DNA of 64,000 nt from UBA2779 sp965232165. GTDB taxonomy: Bacteria; Spirochaetota; Spirochaetia; DSM-2461. Position 1 is the first letter of the stretch, and every line of letters begins with the position of its first letter. A model generated the notes under the pieces. The model ran no database searches, was not told the origin of the DNA, and saw nothing but the letters and a program-made list of their open reading frames with translations. The stretch spans positions 558,001 through 622,000 of the forward strand of contig CBDDOY010000001.1 in assembly GCA_965232165.1 (NCBI GenBank), in the 5' to 3' direction. Shown here piece after piece: positions 1-9,196 of the stretch. The position numbers were made by a program, and so were the translations under genes.

Positions 1-1340
1 TCATGGGAAAGCAGTAATTCCACCCCCAGATCGGCCTGTCCCATCCGGCCAGAGGCGTTCACAAGCGGACAAACCTTCCAGGCCATTTCCACGGTATCGA
101 CACGGCCTTGCTGCAATCCCTGCCGGATTAAAAGTTCGCGCAAAGCAATTCTCCGGTCTTTCAATCCATCAGTTCCATTAATTCGATTGATCCCAAGATT
201 GACGAGAATGCGATTCTCATCAATCAACGGCATAAGGTCGGCCAAGGTGCCTATGGCTGCAATATCCAAGCCTCGCCGCCACAGATTGAATGAGGAAGAA
301 AGGCCCCTGGTATAGAGGGTTACAATCAGGTTCCCTAAGGAGGTGATGCCGCCCCTTTTGTCGGAGAAGTATCGCGTTAAACGGCTTAGGGATTGAAGGT
401 CTTCGATGGAGGACCCTTTGAGGCCTGGGAACATGGCCACGACCTGCGGCTCGATATCGACGACATGAACTTCGGCATTGTGAAAAAATCTCGAAATCAA
501 TGCCGTTTGCTTAGCTTGTCCATATACCAGTAACGGCAGTCCCTCGGAAACTCGGAGAAATTCTTCCCGGCCGGCTTCGCCATCCTCGGTAGATAGGGTT
601 ATGTATTGAATTTCCAGAAGGTTGCGCATGCGCAGGGCCTCAAGAATGATGGATGTTCCTGATGGAGCTTCCTTTGCGAGAACAAGACAGAATTCTTCGC
701 ACCACAAATCTGTGCCGGCCAGACAGAGTGCCCATTGGAATTTTGAAGCCAATGCGGCGGCACAGAGTCCCTCAAAGGGATAGCTTCCCGGCAGTTTTGG
801 ATTGATTACCGCATACGCAGGAGGAATGCTTCCTTCCCGAGGCAGATGATGATCGAAGATTAAGACCTCCATTCCAAGTGTATTCGCCAACTCGACTTCC
901 TCGAAATTAGTGATCCCGCAATCGACAGCGATAACGAGAGTGATATCTTCCGCTGCTTTGGCCTTCAGAACCTCGCTGTTCAAGCCATAGTCCTCTTCTC
1001 CCACAGGAACACGCCAGTGGGGCTCAATCCCTAAAGACCGCAGGGCCTCAACCATGAGTACGGTGGCGGTAATACCATCGGCATCTTTATCCCCGCAAAC
1101 CAGCACCCTTTCCTCTTCCTCAGCAGCATGCAATACACGCTCGACCGCCTGTTCCATCTGAGGAAAGAGCATGGGATTATGAAGGAACCGTTCGTCGCTT
1201 TCCATGAAATAGGCAATCTGTTCGGGCTCCAGCACCCCTCTGCGTGTCAGTATTGAGGCTGTGAGGATATCCAGACTATGTGTATCCGCTAGGGTTCGCA
1301 CTTTTTCGGCATCAATCGGCGGCTTTGTCCATTTAGTCAC
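1..1340 (-). CDS. recJ: single-stranded-DNA-specific exonuclease RecJ (C-terminus beyond window)
   Basis: RecJ degrades single-stranded DNA 5'-3' in recombination and mismatch repair. The visible N-terminal ~446 residues carry the DHH phosphoesterase motifs: VCGDKDADGITATV (the D-x-D-x-D-G motif of the family), then AVDCGIT and FDHHLP. The reading frame is open to the left edge, so the C-terminal part lies outside the window. The start is a GTG at 1340 whose bases overlap the TGA of the upstream deoA gene (GTGA). This suggests translational coupling as the last gene of a thpR-deoA-recJ operon. No ATG fits, because the nearby ATG is in another frame and stops at once. Confidence 0.9.
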   Translation of the reverse strand, partial: MTKWTKPPIDAEKVRTLADTHSLDILTASILTRRGVLEPEQIAYFMESDERFLHNPMLFPQMEQAVERVLHAAEEEERVLVCGDKDADGITATVLMVEALRSLGIEPHWRVPVGEEDYGLNSEVLKAKAAEDITLVIAVDCGITNFEEVELANTLGMEVLIFDHHLPREGSIPPAYAVINPKLPGSYPFEGLCAAALASKFQWALCLAGTDLWCEEFCLVLAKEAPSGTSIILEALRMRNLLEIQYITLSTEDGEAGREEFLRVSEGLPLLVYGQAKQTALISRFFHNAEVHVVDIEPQVVAMFPGLKGSSIEDLQSLSRLTRYFSDKRGGITSLGNLIVTLYTRGLSSSFNLWRRGLDIAAIGTLADLMPLIDENRILVNLGINRINGTDGLKDRRIALRELLIRQGLQQGRVDTVEMAWKVCPLVNASGRMGQADLGVELLLSH

Positions 1341-2659
1341 TCACTGATCTCCTCAAGAATAAGACGCCTTGGAAGTGTGAAAGGTTTCAATTCTGTACGA
1401 ATGGCGCCCTCAAGACATGCCTCACCGGCTTCAAGCCGCCCTGCTTCTTCTGCCCACAGCCGCATCACGGGGTCTCCAGCGGTGACAGGCTCACCCGTTT
1501 TCTTCAGCAGTTCAATGCCCGCCAATGCCTCGACCGTGTCGGCGGCCGTGTTTCGGCCTATCCCCAGAGCCACTCCGGCCAATCCGACGGCATAGGCATC
1601 TATGCCCGCAAGATATCCTGATTTGCTGGACACAACATCTTTGGAATACCTAGCCCGGGCCGATCCGGCCATGGCATCCAGTTTCTTCAGGTCTCCGCCC
1701 TGGAATTTTGTACTCTCACGGAATTTTCTCATCGCCGATCCATCGTTGACCGCCCTTTGGCAGCGGCGTTCTGCCGCCGTGATATCGCTTTCCAGGCCGG
1801 CGGCAACTAAGAGCCAGGCGGTAAGTCTATAGGTTGTTTCCATCACATCTTCAGGGCCCTGTCCTTTAAGGCAGTCTATGGCTTCTTCCACTTCCAGAAA
1901 ATTGCCGATCTTACGGCCTAGGGGCTCTGACATGTCGGTGATGACGGCGATGACATGCCGACCGAGGCTTTTACCCGTAAGAACCAGGGATCTGGCAAGT
2001 TCACGGGCATCCGCTATGGTTTTCATGAAGGCCCCGGCGCCACATTTTACATCCATTACCAGGGTATCCGCTCCTTCGGCGAATTTCTTTGAAAGAATGC
2101 TGCCTGTAATCAAGGGAATGGATTCGACTGCTGCGATAACATCTCTTAGGGCATAGAGCTTCCTATCTGCCGGGACACAGGTATCGCTCTGCCCTGTCAT
2201 GGCATATCCTATGCTCTCAACTCCTTCAGAGAAGCGTTGAGGAGACATCGCCGTCGTATAGCCGGGAATGGATTCGAGTTTGTCCAGGGTCCCGCCGGTG
2301 TGCCCCAGTGCCCGGCCGCTCATCATCGGCACTTTGGCGCCGCAAGCCGCTGCGATAGGCGCCAGAATCAGGGATATCTTATCTCCAACCCCGCCTGTCG
2401 AGTGTTTATCTACAAAAGGATTCTGACTAGGCAGGAGATTGATGACATCACCGGAATCTATCATGGCCTTTGTAAGATATCCTGTCTCTTGGGGTGTCAT
2501 TCCCTTGAGAAACACGGCCATGCACCAGGCCGCCGCCTGATAATCAGGGATATCCCCGCGCGCGTATCCGGAGATAAACGATGCAATCTGCTCTTCGCCA
2601 AGAGCCTTGCCGTCCCTCTTGTCGGCAATGATATCGACTGCCCGCAATGATGCACTCAT
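1337..2659 (-). CDS. deoA: thymidine / pyrimidine-nucleoside phosphorylase
   Basis: Cleaves thymidine or other pyrimidine nucleosides with phosphate to base and (deoxy)ribose 1-phosphate, a cytoplasmic salvage reaction. The protein is about 440 residues, the normal family length. It shows the phosphate-binding KHSTGGVGDK segment near residue 80 and the family signature SGRALGHTGGTLDKLE near residue 110. The start at 2659 is preferred over an upstream in-frame ATG: GGAGGG lies about 7 nt before it and its ATG overlaps the TGA of thpR (ATGA). Which pyrimidine is preferred (DeoA or Pdp) cannot be read from the sequence. It is the middle gene of the thpR-deoA-recJ operon. Confidence 0.92.
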   Translation of the reverse strand: MSASLRAVDIIADKRDGKALGEEQIASFISGYARGDIPDYQAAAWCMAVFLKGMTPQETGYLTKAMIDSGDVINLLPSQNPFVDKHSTGGVGDKISLILAPIAAACGAKVPMMSGRALGHTGGTLDKLESIPGYTTAMSPQRFSEGVESIGYAMTGQSDTCVPADRKLYALRDVIAAVESIPLITGSILSKKFAEGADTLVMDVKCGAGAFMKTIADARELARSLVLTGKSLGRHVIAVITDMSEPLGRKIGNFLEVEEAIDCLKGQGPEDVMETTYRLTAWLLVAAGLESDITAAERRCQRAVNDGSAMRKFRESTKFQGGDLKKLDAMAGSARARYSKDVVSSKSGYLAGIDAYAVGLAGVALGIGRNTAADTVEALAGIELLKKTGEPVTAGDPVMRLWAEEAGRLEAGEACLEGAIRTELKPFTLPRRLILEEISE

Positions 2660-3222
2660 GGTGTTCCCTCCAGTGTCCAAGACTTAATGGGTATGTATTG
2701 CGCCCCTTCAGGTAATAAGTTCGATTGATAGAGAGTAATAGTGTTCACGGTAAGAGTATAACTTGGTTCTCCTTGATGATCAGCCGGCCATATCCGGCCA
2801 TGTTTCGGCTCCTTTGAGCTGCGATGATTGCCTCGGCCCAGGGTGACATGAGGATGAAAGGGCTTCTCATGAGTAACTATGAATTCTACTGCAGGGCGGA
2901 GCTGAATATGCAGCTTCTCAAGGCTGTTCTTTTTGTCGGCGACTCCTTCATAAACCGCATTAGGATTCGATTTAGAACCGAAGCAATCAGGCCCTGTCAA
3001 CTCGACAGAGAAGGCGGTCTTCCCCGTCAAGAATTCCGACAGGCCGCCGATGAGTGATTCCAAGGCGGCTTCATCAAGCTGCCGGAAGAAATACAAGGTG
3101 ATATGGAAATTACCGGGCGCAACCCACCGCATATCCGGCCAGGCAGCTCTAAGAGATTTTCTTGCCGTGTACAGAGCTTCGGCAATTGATTTTGGAATGG
3201 GAATGGCTAGAAAAGCTCTCAT
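2656..3222 (-). CDS. thpR: RNA 2',3'-cyclic phosphodiesterase (2H family, 2'-5' RNA ligase type)
   Basis: A 188-residue member of the 2H phosphoesterase family, which opens 2',3'-cyclic phosphates on RNA ends and can join 2'-5' RNA halves in vitro. Both catalytic H-x-T-x motifs are present: HITL near residue 41 and HVTL near residue 125, with the usual MRAFLAIPIP start. It is the first gene of the operon with deoA and recJ. A TTGACA-17-TAGATT promoter lies just upstream (3265-3237) and diverges from the STAS gene promoter. No Shine-Dalgarno sequence is seen before the ATG, and the predicted 5' leader is only about 7 nt. Confidence 0.88.
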   Translation of the reverse strand: MRAFLAIPIPKSIAEALYTARKSLRAAWPDMRWVAPGNFHITLYFFRQLDEAALESLIGGLSEFLTGKTAFSVELTGPDCFGSKSNPNAVYEGVADKKNSLEKLHIQLRPAVEFIVTHEKPFHPHVTLGRGNHRSSKEPKHGRIWPADHQGEPSYTLTVNTITLYQSNLLPEGAQYIPIKSWTLEGTP

Positions 3223-3236
3223 TGTCTTATCAGGGC

Positions 3237-3265
3237 AATCTAAATGGTCTAGAAGGTGGTGTCAA
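3237..3265 (-). promoter_or_regulatory. promoter of thpR-deoA-recJ
   Basis: Reading on the minus strand, TTGACA (3265-3260), a 17-nt spacer and TAGATT (3242-3237). The -10 box ends 14 nt before the thpR ATG, so the expected leader is very short. It is divergent from the promoter at 3288-3316. Confidence 0.55.
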
Positions 3266-3287
3266 CTCGTTTTTTCTGCATCTCTCC

Positions 3288-3316
3288 TTGACAAATTTCG
3301 CTTCATCTATTAAAAA
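3288..3316 (+). promoter_or_regulatory. promoter of the STAS-HATPase operon
   Basis: A perfect TTGACA at 3288-3293 is followed after 17 nt by TAAAAA (3311-3316); an alternative -10, TACTAT, lies at 3317-3322. Either way transcription would begin within about 6 nt of the ATG at 3329. No Shine-Dalgarno sequence is visible, which suggests a leaderless or nearly leaderless mRNA. Confidence 0.5.
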
Positions 3317-3328
3317 TACTATACAGAT

Positions 3329-3682
3329 ATGGAACTTGAAACCAGAAAATACAAGGAAATTGTCGTTATCGACGTGAAGAGTGATATGGATCTTTACAAT
3401 GTTCATGAACTCAAGGAAATGGTCAAGAAGATGATGCGTATGAGTATTGGCAAATTCATTATTAACCTAGAGGATGTCAATTATATCGACTCCAGCGGCG
3501 TCGGTGCCTTGATTCAAATATTTACTCAACTTAAGAAAAAGGGTCTTCAACTTAAAATATCGAGTGTTCATGGATCTGTTGCGAAGGTTATCAAACTCAC
3601 CAAGCTAATGGAGTTTCTCCCCATCGTTGACAATATAACAGATGCGGCCAATCAATTAATTCACAATGGCGGGAAAAAATAG
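3329..3682 (+). CDS. STAS-domain anti-sigma factor antagonist (SpoIIAA/RsbV-like)
   Basis: A 117-residue single STAS domain. The conserved DSSGVG loop is at residues 54-59; in SpoIIAA-type proteins the first serine of this loop (here Ser55) is phosphorylated by a partner kinase and dephosphorylated by a SpoIIE-type phosphatase. The family role is to bind an anti-sigma kinase and release its target. The next gene overlaps it and encodes an HATPase of the kinase type. A SpoIIE phosphatase lies 2.3 kb away on the other strand, so all three parts of a partner-switching circuit are present. The output (sigma factor or other) is not in the window. Confidence 0.88.
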   Translation: MELETRKYKEIVVIDVKSDMDLYNVHELKEMVKKMMRMSIGKFIINLEDVNYIDSSGVGALIQIFTQLKKKGLQLKISSVHGSVAKVIKLTKLMEFLPIVDNITDAANQLIHNGGKK

Positions 3683-4244
3683 AATGCAGTATAAAAGGAT
3701 AATTGTAGATAGCAGGCATGAGTACTTTGACAAGACCGGAATGTGGTTCAAGGAATTTCCAAGCGATTTTCGGCAGGTTCGGTTTTTCTCCCTCTTGGTT
3801 GTCCAGAAAGCCCCGGCGGAGATAAAAGAAATAAATCTCCTTGAACAGCAAATTTCTGAATTAATAAAGAATGCGATGAAGCATGGGAACAAGAAAGACC
3901 CATCGAAAAAGGTTCAAGTTTGGACTTTTTTCAGTGTGAATTACGCTAGGGTTATTGTGGAAGATGAAGGAGACGGATTTCAAGAGATAGACGACTGGAA
4001 TGAGTTTAATCAGCGTAGAAATCAGTGCTTCGAATCACAGAATTACGATGAGTTAGATAAGTATTTCTCCTATAGGTCAAAAAACAGTACTGAAGATGAT
4101 GGCGGGAATGCTCTTTTTGCCGCAGTAGAATACTGGGACGGGGGAGTTGTGTTTAATGAGAAGAAGAATGCGGTAGCCGTCCACAAGGATTTCCGAGGGA
4201 AGAAACGCCCAGGAATCAAGATATCAAATAAAACCAATTCTTAA
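3666..4244 (+). CDS. SpoIIAB/RsbW-like ATP-binding protein (putative anti-sigma kinase)
   Basis: About 190 residues with GHKL-ATPase features. The N-box-like ELIKNAMKHGN lies near residue 65, followed by VEDEGDGF near residue 104 and a glycine-rich GGNALFAAVEYWDGG near residue 150. This is the architecture of serine-kinase anti-sigma factors that phosphorylate STAS partners. The ATG at 3666 overlaps the STAS gene; a second in-frame ATG at 3684, just after the STAS stop and with GCGGG upstream, is an equally good start. The C-terminal ~40 residues are an extension beyond typical SpoIIAB. It is translationally linked to both neighbours. Confidence 0.75.
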   Translation: MAGKNRMQYKRIIVDSRHEYFDKTGMWFKEFPSDFRQVRFFSLLVVQKAPAEIKEINLLEQQISELIKNAMKHGNKKDPSKKVQVWTFFSVNYARVIVEDEGDGFQEIDDWNEFNQRRNQCFESQNYDELDKYFSYRSKNSTEDDGGNALFAAVEYWDGGVVFNEKKNAVAVHKDFRGKKRPGIKISNKTNS

Positions 4245-5404
4245 TGATGGTGAGAAATTCTTCGAAGCTCAAGCTGCCATTGACAATCACACTGACGGCC
4301 CAGGGTGAATTCTTCTTCTGCCAGCATGAATCCTCCATGGATACTAAAGAAGACGGCATAATTAGAAAATCTCATCAGCTATCATGCAAGTCATGCTCTG
4401 CTGGCCTCCTGAAAAGGATGATTACTTCCGGGTATATATCACAAATTGAAGTAACTCGTACTGACTTCAATTCAAAGAGAGAAGAAATAATCGATCTCGC
4501 TAAACTAATTTCATATGGGATTTTGCAGCATAAATGCACCTTTAAGTTAGCCGACAAATTGAATAGAACCAATTTTGTTAACCAATGGAATCGGCATAAT
4601 CCATTAAAAATGCTTACTAGCGACAATATCGCAGAGAACTTCTACTCTAGAAAAAAACAGACGCCAACCGAGTTGGCATCTACTAATTCTGCGATGAGAC
4701 GGCTACTGATAAATTGTTTCGATAGCCATGAAGCAAAGAGAAAGAACATCAGAAAAGAAGACATGAAACTTCTGCTGTTCAAGGCAAAGAACTATCTTGG
4801 CTATTTCAATTCTCAGTTATGGGTTTTGATGATGAAAATATGGAATACTCCTAACTGCAAAGATGCAGTAGAAACAGTCAATGCAGTTCTCTGGGAGTAT
4901 TTGTCAAAATCTGATATCGCCGATTACTTGGGTCTGTTGGCTATGGAACTTGTCTTGGTTGTAGAAAAGGCTTTGATTTTGAAAGCAACAACCACCTATC
5001 TTGAAGGGAAGATAGAATTAGAGCACTTCATGAGAAATAGCAATGACAGAGCTAAGTTGTTCAAGAGTCTGCAGCGCCGAAATGAAACAGCCTCTCTTAT
5101 CTGGCGCATTAAAGGAATGAATTCCCAAAACAGGGCATCAAACACGCTGAATCTCATTGTCGCTAATCGTATCGGCGAATCCGAATCAGTACTGAAATCT
5201 CTGGGGAATAGCAGCATAAAACCAAAAAGCAAAAACATTGCGGAATTCTACAAGGATATCGGGAGTGAAGAAAATAAAATCGGCCTATATTATCTCAATT
5301 ATATTGAGGAAGAGTGTCGCCGCTTGGGCGTGAAACTCAGCACTTATACCAGTATAGAGAAAGAACGAAATATTTTTTCTGTAAATTTATCGGTTAGATT
5401 CTAG
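4244..5404 (+). CDS. conserved hypothetical protein in the partner-switching operon
   Basis: A 386-residue protein that I do not recognise. Its ATG is formed within the TAATG overlap with the preceding HATPase gene, so it is probably co-translated and may be the effector or sensor of that module. An N-terminal HES...C-x-x-C region (CKSCSAG near residue 48) could be a small metal-binding or redox site. The middle is helical with many charged residues, and no membrane segment is obvious. The TAG stop lies in a sequence resembling the right end of the dispersed MITE (TAGAGGTGCCC), so the native C-terminus could have been altered. Confidence 0.6.
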   Translation: MMVRNSSKLKLPLTITLTAQGEFFFCQHESSMDTKEDGIIRKSHQLSCKSCSAGLLKRMITSGYISQIEVTRTDFNSKREEIIDLAKLISYGILQHKCTFKLADKLNRTNFVNQWNRHNPLKMLTSDNIAENFYSRKKQTPTELASTNSAMRRLLINCFDSHEAKRKNIRKEDMKLLLFKAKNYLGYFNSQLWVLMMKIWNTPNCKDAVETVNAVLWEYLSKSDIADYLGLLAMELVLVVEKALILKATTTYLEGKIELEHFMRNSNDRAKLFKSLQRRNETASLIWRIKGMNSQNRASNTLNLIVANRIGESESVLKSLGNSSIKPKSKNIAEFYKDIGSEENKIGLYYLNYIEEECRRLGVKLSTYTSIEKERNIFSVNLSVRF

Positions 5405-5445
5405 AGGTGCCCTCTCGTATTTCGTAAAACCAAAGTCAGTATATG

Positions 5446-5553
5446 GGCGCATTCCTTCGGGTCGGGCCTTCCTCTCCAATGCCTTATCTGGCAACCTGTT
5501 AACCGGCTTATCGCCAATTTCCGGAGGGGCAGCCAGCGGCATTTCCGTTGCAA
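5446..5553 (-). repeat. structured GC-rich dispersed repeat, copy A
   Basis: One of four copies of an intergenic element that starts GCGCAAGGGATTG and ends near CGACCCGAAGGG. It contains nested inverted repeats (TGGCTGCC facing GGCAGCCA-type arms and CGGC facing GCCG). This copy is degenerate and reversed. The rest of 5405-5978 holds a MITE copy and no supportable gene. Confidence 0.6.
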
Positions 5554-5781
5554 TCCCTTGCGTTTCTTGCCATTTAGTGACTTATTGTATTCAGTTTACA
5601 AGGAAACTGTCGGACTTAACTGGTCAGTTGTTGCCCTGTGTTCCCGCTATGGCGGTGAAAAAATACTTACATGGGGCTTGCTATGCTCTGAATATGCCGT
5701 CCTGCAGCAGAAAAAAACATCTAGAACTGCCTCAAGAATTTCAAGTCCAAGAAATTGCTAGAGCCTTTCAAACAGAGTAAA

Positions 5782-5943
5782 GGGCACCTCTAAAAAACAG
5801 CTTTAGGAAATTGACGAAGTAAATTTTTGTCGATACAAGGCGGCAAAAGTTCAAGCGTAGCTTAAGCTACGTGAGTGTTTTGACAGCGCAGTAGCGGCGG
5901 AAAAGATCGAGTCAAGAACTAAACGGGGTTTTTAGAGGTGCCC
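5782..5943 (+). mobile_element. MITE, full-length copy 1
   Basis: A 162-bp non-coding element with near-perfect terminal inverted repeats GGGCACCTCTAAAAA / TTTTTAGAGGTGCCC. It contains a central perfect palindrome GTAGCTTAAGCTAC and is flanked by a 4-bp direct repeat TAAA, as expected for a transposed element. It encodes nothing. Similar copies are at 9197-9355 and 50052-50214. Confidence 0.85.
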
Positions 5944-5978
5944 TAAATACGGAAAACCGGCAAATATTCCGAGATGGC

Positions 5979-8051
5979 TTATATGATTTTCATGACTATT
6001 ATGGTTTGATCATCATGCTGTTCCGCACCTGATGAGAAATGATCAATATCCTTTTTAACCAGATTAACAATCTCATGTGCTGATTTATGGGCATTCTGGC
6101 GCAGGCGATTTCTGAAACGAATATCGGAATACTCCAGTCCATCATGAGAACGGGATTCAGGAATTCCATCCGTGTATAAAACTAAGGCATCGCCCTCTTT
6201 GACGGGGATGGTTTTATCTTTATAGGTTGCTTTCAACTCCACCCCGATAGGAAGTCCTGGCGCGTCAAGTTCAATAAAAGACTGGTCGTCGGCTCGATAG
6301 ATAAGAAGCGGTGGATGTGCGGCATTGGCATAGGTTATTGTTCGGCTGTTTTCATCATAGAGGAACAGACCCAGAGTGGCAAATTGTTCTGTCCCGACTC
6401 TGCCCATGATACCTTTGTTTAGTATGGAAAGATATCTCTCAGGTGTTCTATTAGGATTAAGAGTTAATCGTAGGATTGTACGTATCATGACCATTTGCAG
6501 AGAAGCCGGTACGCCTTTCCCTACCACATCGCAGATCACCACTCCAATTTTACCCTCCCCTATGCGGAAGACATCGAAATAATCGCCGCTTATACCGCGT
6601 GCAGCACGGCTAAAGGCGAAGATTTGTGTTGAATTGAGGTTTGGCAGCTTCCTTGGAAGCAGTCCCTTCTGAATTTCTGCGGCAATACTGATTTCGCGAT
6701 ACATCTCTCGATGCTCAATGAGTTCTTCTGTTTTGTACATATTTTCAATAGTGAGGGCTGCATAATCGGCAAAAGTTTGCATATGTGTGAAATCCAAGTC
6801 TGTAAAAAACCCGGATGAAGGCCGCTTGATTATGACTACTGCTCCAAATTCCCGTTGAAACAACATTAGCGGTATAATTATACATGACTCGATACAAAGA
6901 GGGTCATCCTGAGATCTGTGAAAATCGCATGCTTCCGCATCTATTGACGACATAGATCGAATGAAAAGAGTTTGAGCTTCTCTAACAACGATTCCGAAAG
7001 TGTACTCCCCTATCTTGATGGCTTTTTCCCGTGCATATTCCAATCCCTTTTCTCCTAAGTCTTGTAACTCCGCTGGAAGGGGGTACGGCGGTGGGAAATA
7101 CCCTGAGATAGCCTTAGGAGTAATGATTCTTTTCTCACTGTCGATTAAATAGATTGCCGCACCGTCGGCATTGGTGTTCTCTCTTGCTGCAGTGGCTATA
7201 ATCTGCATGACACCTTCCATCGCAGGGCCTTTTCCTAAACTCGAACTGATAGATATCATAAAGCTCAAAACTGAATTCAATTTAACTTGGAGCTGATCTT
7301 TCAAAACTTTGTAGTTATTTGAAAGCACTTCAAATTCATCCCCTGATTCGATGTTTAGCTTGTAGGAGAAATCCCCACTGGCCATCCTATCCATGGCAAC
7401 TTTGAATTCGCCTATTCTTCTTACAATAGAACCAGGTAGCCATAAGGAAGCAAAAAGGGCTAAAAACAGAGTTAAAACGATGAAGACTCCTCCGACCAGA
7501 CTGGACCTCTGGCTCTTCAAGGCGAGATCGTTCTGTACTTCGAAATTCAACTTGGTCAATTCTCGTATCAGTAGCTGAGTTTCTACTACCATTCGGTCCA
7601 TAATATGCCTAAGTAGAATACTGTTTTCCGCTGTCAGTGCTGTGACGTTGTTATTTACAAGAGAATTCAACTGGTTTATAACCGGAATATAATTATGGTT
7701 ATATGTTGTTTTCCACATGGTTGTCATCAGATTCTGCAAGTCGACTAACTGAGTCTCTGCCGTCAGTGTCCTCCCCAGATCTGTGGCCTGAATAGCATCC
7801 AAACCTTGTTGGAATTTTTCGACGGAATCAATCCATTCCGTTCGAAGGACCGGCAAGTCATCCTTATTCGTCAAGAGATTATATGAATTGTTCTGAATCT
7901 CATATAATGAGGCAAATACCTCCATCGTTTGAATAAGGAGATGGGTGTGTCGAGAGGTCGTGAGATTCAGAAAATAAAGCATTCCCAATGAAAGGAATAG
8001 ACTCGATAACAGAGCCGTTTCTGTTAATCCGAATTTGGTACGAAGCTGCAT
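5979..8051 (-). CDS. membrane sensor PP2C phosphatase (HAMP-GAF-SpoIIE)
   Basis: A 690-residue RsbU-type phosphatase. Transmembrane helices at about residues 12-30 and 186-206 flank an extracytoplasmic helical sensor domain. A HAMP domain (~207-257), a GAF domain (~270-440) and a C-terminal SpoIIE/PP2C domain (~470-690) follow. The PP2C metal-binding motifs GDYFDVF, GKGVPAS, LYTDGIPE and DDQT are all visible. By family it dephosphorylates a STAS-domain antagonist in response to a signal, and the STAS/HATPase pair at 3329-4244 is the obvious partner. It is a single gene with its own leaderless-type promoter, flanked downstream by the MITE at 5782. Confidence 0.9.
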   Translation of the reverse strand: MQLRTKFGLTETALLSSLFLSLGMLYFLNLTTSRHTHLLIQTMEVFASLYEIQNNSYNLLTNKDDLPVLRTEWIDSVEKFQQGLDAIQATDLGRTLTAETQLVDLQNLMTTMWKTTYNHNYIPVINQLNSLVNNNVTALTAENSILLRHIMDRMVVETQLLIRELTKLNFEVQNDLALKSQRSSLVGGVFIVLTLFLALFASLWLPGSIVRRIGEFKVAMDRMASGDFSYKLNIESGDEFEVLSNNYKVLKDQLQVKLNSVLSFMISISSSLGKGPAMEGVMQIIATAARENTNADGAAIYLIDSEKRIITPKAISGYFPPPYPLPAELQDLGEKGLEYAREKAIKIGEYTFGIVVREAQTLFIRSMSSIDAEACDFHRSQDDPLCIESCIIIPLMLFQREFGAVVIIKRPSSGFFTDLDFTHMQTFADYAALTIENMYKTEELIEHREMYREISIAAEIQKGLLPRKLPNLNSTQIFAFSRAARGISGDYFDVFRIGEGKIGVVICDVVGKGVPASLQMVMIRTILRLTLNPNRTPERYLSILNKGIMGRVGTEQFATLGLFLYDENSRTITYANAAHPPLLIYRADDQSFIELDAPGLPIGVELKATYKDKTIPVKEGDALVLYTDGIPESRSHDGLEYSDIRFRNRLRQNAHKSAHEIVNLVKKDIDHFSSGAEQHDDQTIIVMKII

Positions 8052-8057
8052 AGTGAC

Positions 8058-8087
8058 AATCTAGCATGAGTCGGCAGTTCAATTCAA
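8058..8087 (-). promoter_or_regulatory. leaderless-type promoter of the SpoIIE phosphatase gene
   Basis: On the minus strand TTGAAT (8087-8082), 18-nt spacer, TAGATT (8063-8058), then only 6 nt to the ATG at 8051. Transcription should start at or beside the initiation codon. No Shine-Dalgarno sequence is present. Confidence 0.55.
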
Positions 8088-8266
8088 CCAGAATTCGCAA
8101 ATTCTAGAGAATTGGCCGCATATTCTATTGAATCTATTGTTTCTAAGTGCCCAAAAACTTGTCACGATTTAAAGCAACAGGGTCCTTCTTATAATCAGCA
8201 TACGCCCCCATCCCCCGCCTGCAGGGGCCAAGGGGGAACGCCCCAAAGCATTGATTGGACAGGCTC

Positions 8267-9100
8267 CTAGCCATTTGCCGCATCTAGCTTCTCCATAAAT
8301 CTATCGAGTTCTTCCCGTGTACCATGCTGAAAATAGAAGTGAGAATCGTTGAACTGGATAGGTCTTGCTCTTCCGTAACCAATGGGCAGATAGCGATATT
8401 TTTTTCCTATAGTCGCGGCGGCTGACATGAGTCGCCGAGTGATACTCCTTATGATTCTACCATGCTTACTTGGAGATAAAATTCCTCGAAATATGCCCTC
8501 AGGAATCAAGCGCAGGAGAGAATTGGCCGCAATGCTATATTTCCATTCAGGGCTGATCTCCCTGTCACTGGCCCTAATTCTGTCAATCCCATAGAGAAAA
8601 GGCATTATGGCATCCTTGTGCATCAGCATAAAACTCTGCTGGATGGGTTGAGGAGTTCCTCGGCCATCGCCAAACAAGATGGGACAACGGTATTGACGCA
8701 TGAAGTCAATACAGCGCTCCACAAGACCATCTCCAAAAACCAAGGCATCCTGCTCAATATAAACCCAATACTCAAAATCATTAATATACGCATAATACAT
8801 GCCAAGAGAAACAGCCCTGACAAAGCCCCCTAACCGTTCAGTACAATTCGTGCTATGACCAAAATTCTTTTGCAGATGTACAAATATTTCGTCTTCGTGC
8901 AATATGGGAGTAGTGGGAGAGGCACTGTCCACGATGTAGATTGCCCCAGGGTTGGTGAAGCGTTTAATACATCGATACCACAACTGATGGAAATCGCGGC
9001 CTCGAATCTGCTGGTCCCCAAACCGGTTTGTTCTATCCTCCCCGTGACTTGATTCGTCGCACCACCAGCCGGAGCTGATAAGGTAGTTGTAAGCCGTCAT
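8267..9100 (-). CDS. putative glycosyltransferase-like protein (GT-A type)
   Basis: A 277-residue soluble protein. The central YWVYIEQDALVFGDG segment near residue 112 resembles the strand plus acidic (D-x-D-like) motif of GT-A glycosyltransferases, here E-Q-D. An N-terminal cysteine-containing region and a basic C-terminal half follow. No close family is recognised and the donor sugar is unknown. The neighbourhood of ugd and other glycosyltransferases supports a role in surface polysaccharide modification, which is an inference. It is monocistronic and flanked by the MITE at 9197. Confidence 0.5.
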   Translation of the reverse strand: MTAYNYLISSGWWCDESSHGEDRTNRFGDQQIRGRDFHQLWYRCIKRFTNPGAIYIVDSASPTTPILHEDEIFVHLQKNFGHSTNCTERLGGFVRAVSLGMYYAYINDFEYWVYIEQDALVFGDGLVERCIDFMRQYRCPILFGDGRGTPQPIQQSFMLMHKDAIMPFLYGIDRIRASDREISPEWKYSIAANSLLRLIPEGIFRGILSPSKHGRIIRSITRRLMSAAATIGKKYRYLPIGYGRARPIQFNDSHFYFQHGTREELDRFMEKLDAANG

Positions 9101-9196
9101 AGACCTCTTTCTCGGCTAAGCGGGGCTATGCGATATTTGTCGATCATCATCTTAGCCCCATTATACGATGAGAATGGATTATTCTTCAAATCCTTA

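Noticed and set aside
1377..2650. Several plus-strand frames opposite deoA
   Set aside because: They are shadows of the strongly conserved minus-strand phosphorylase gene.
5558..5780. Two overlapping 67-codon plus-strand frames between repeat copy A and the MITE
   Set aside because: They overlap each other, lack ribosome-binding sites and have no recognisable product; at most gene debris.
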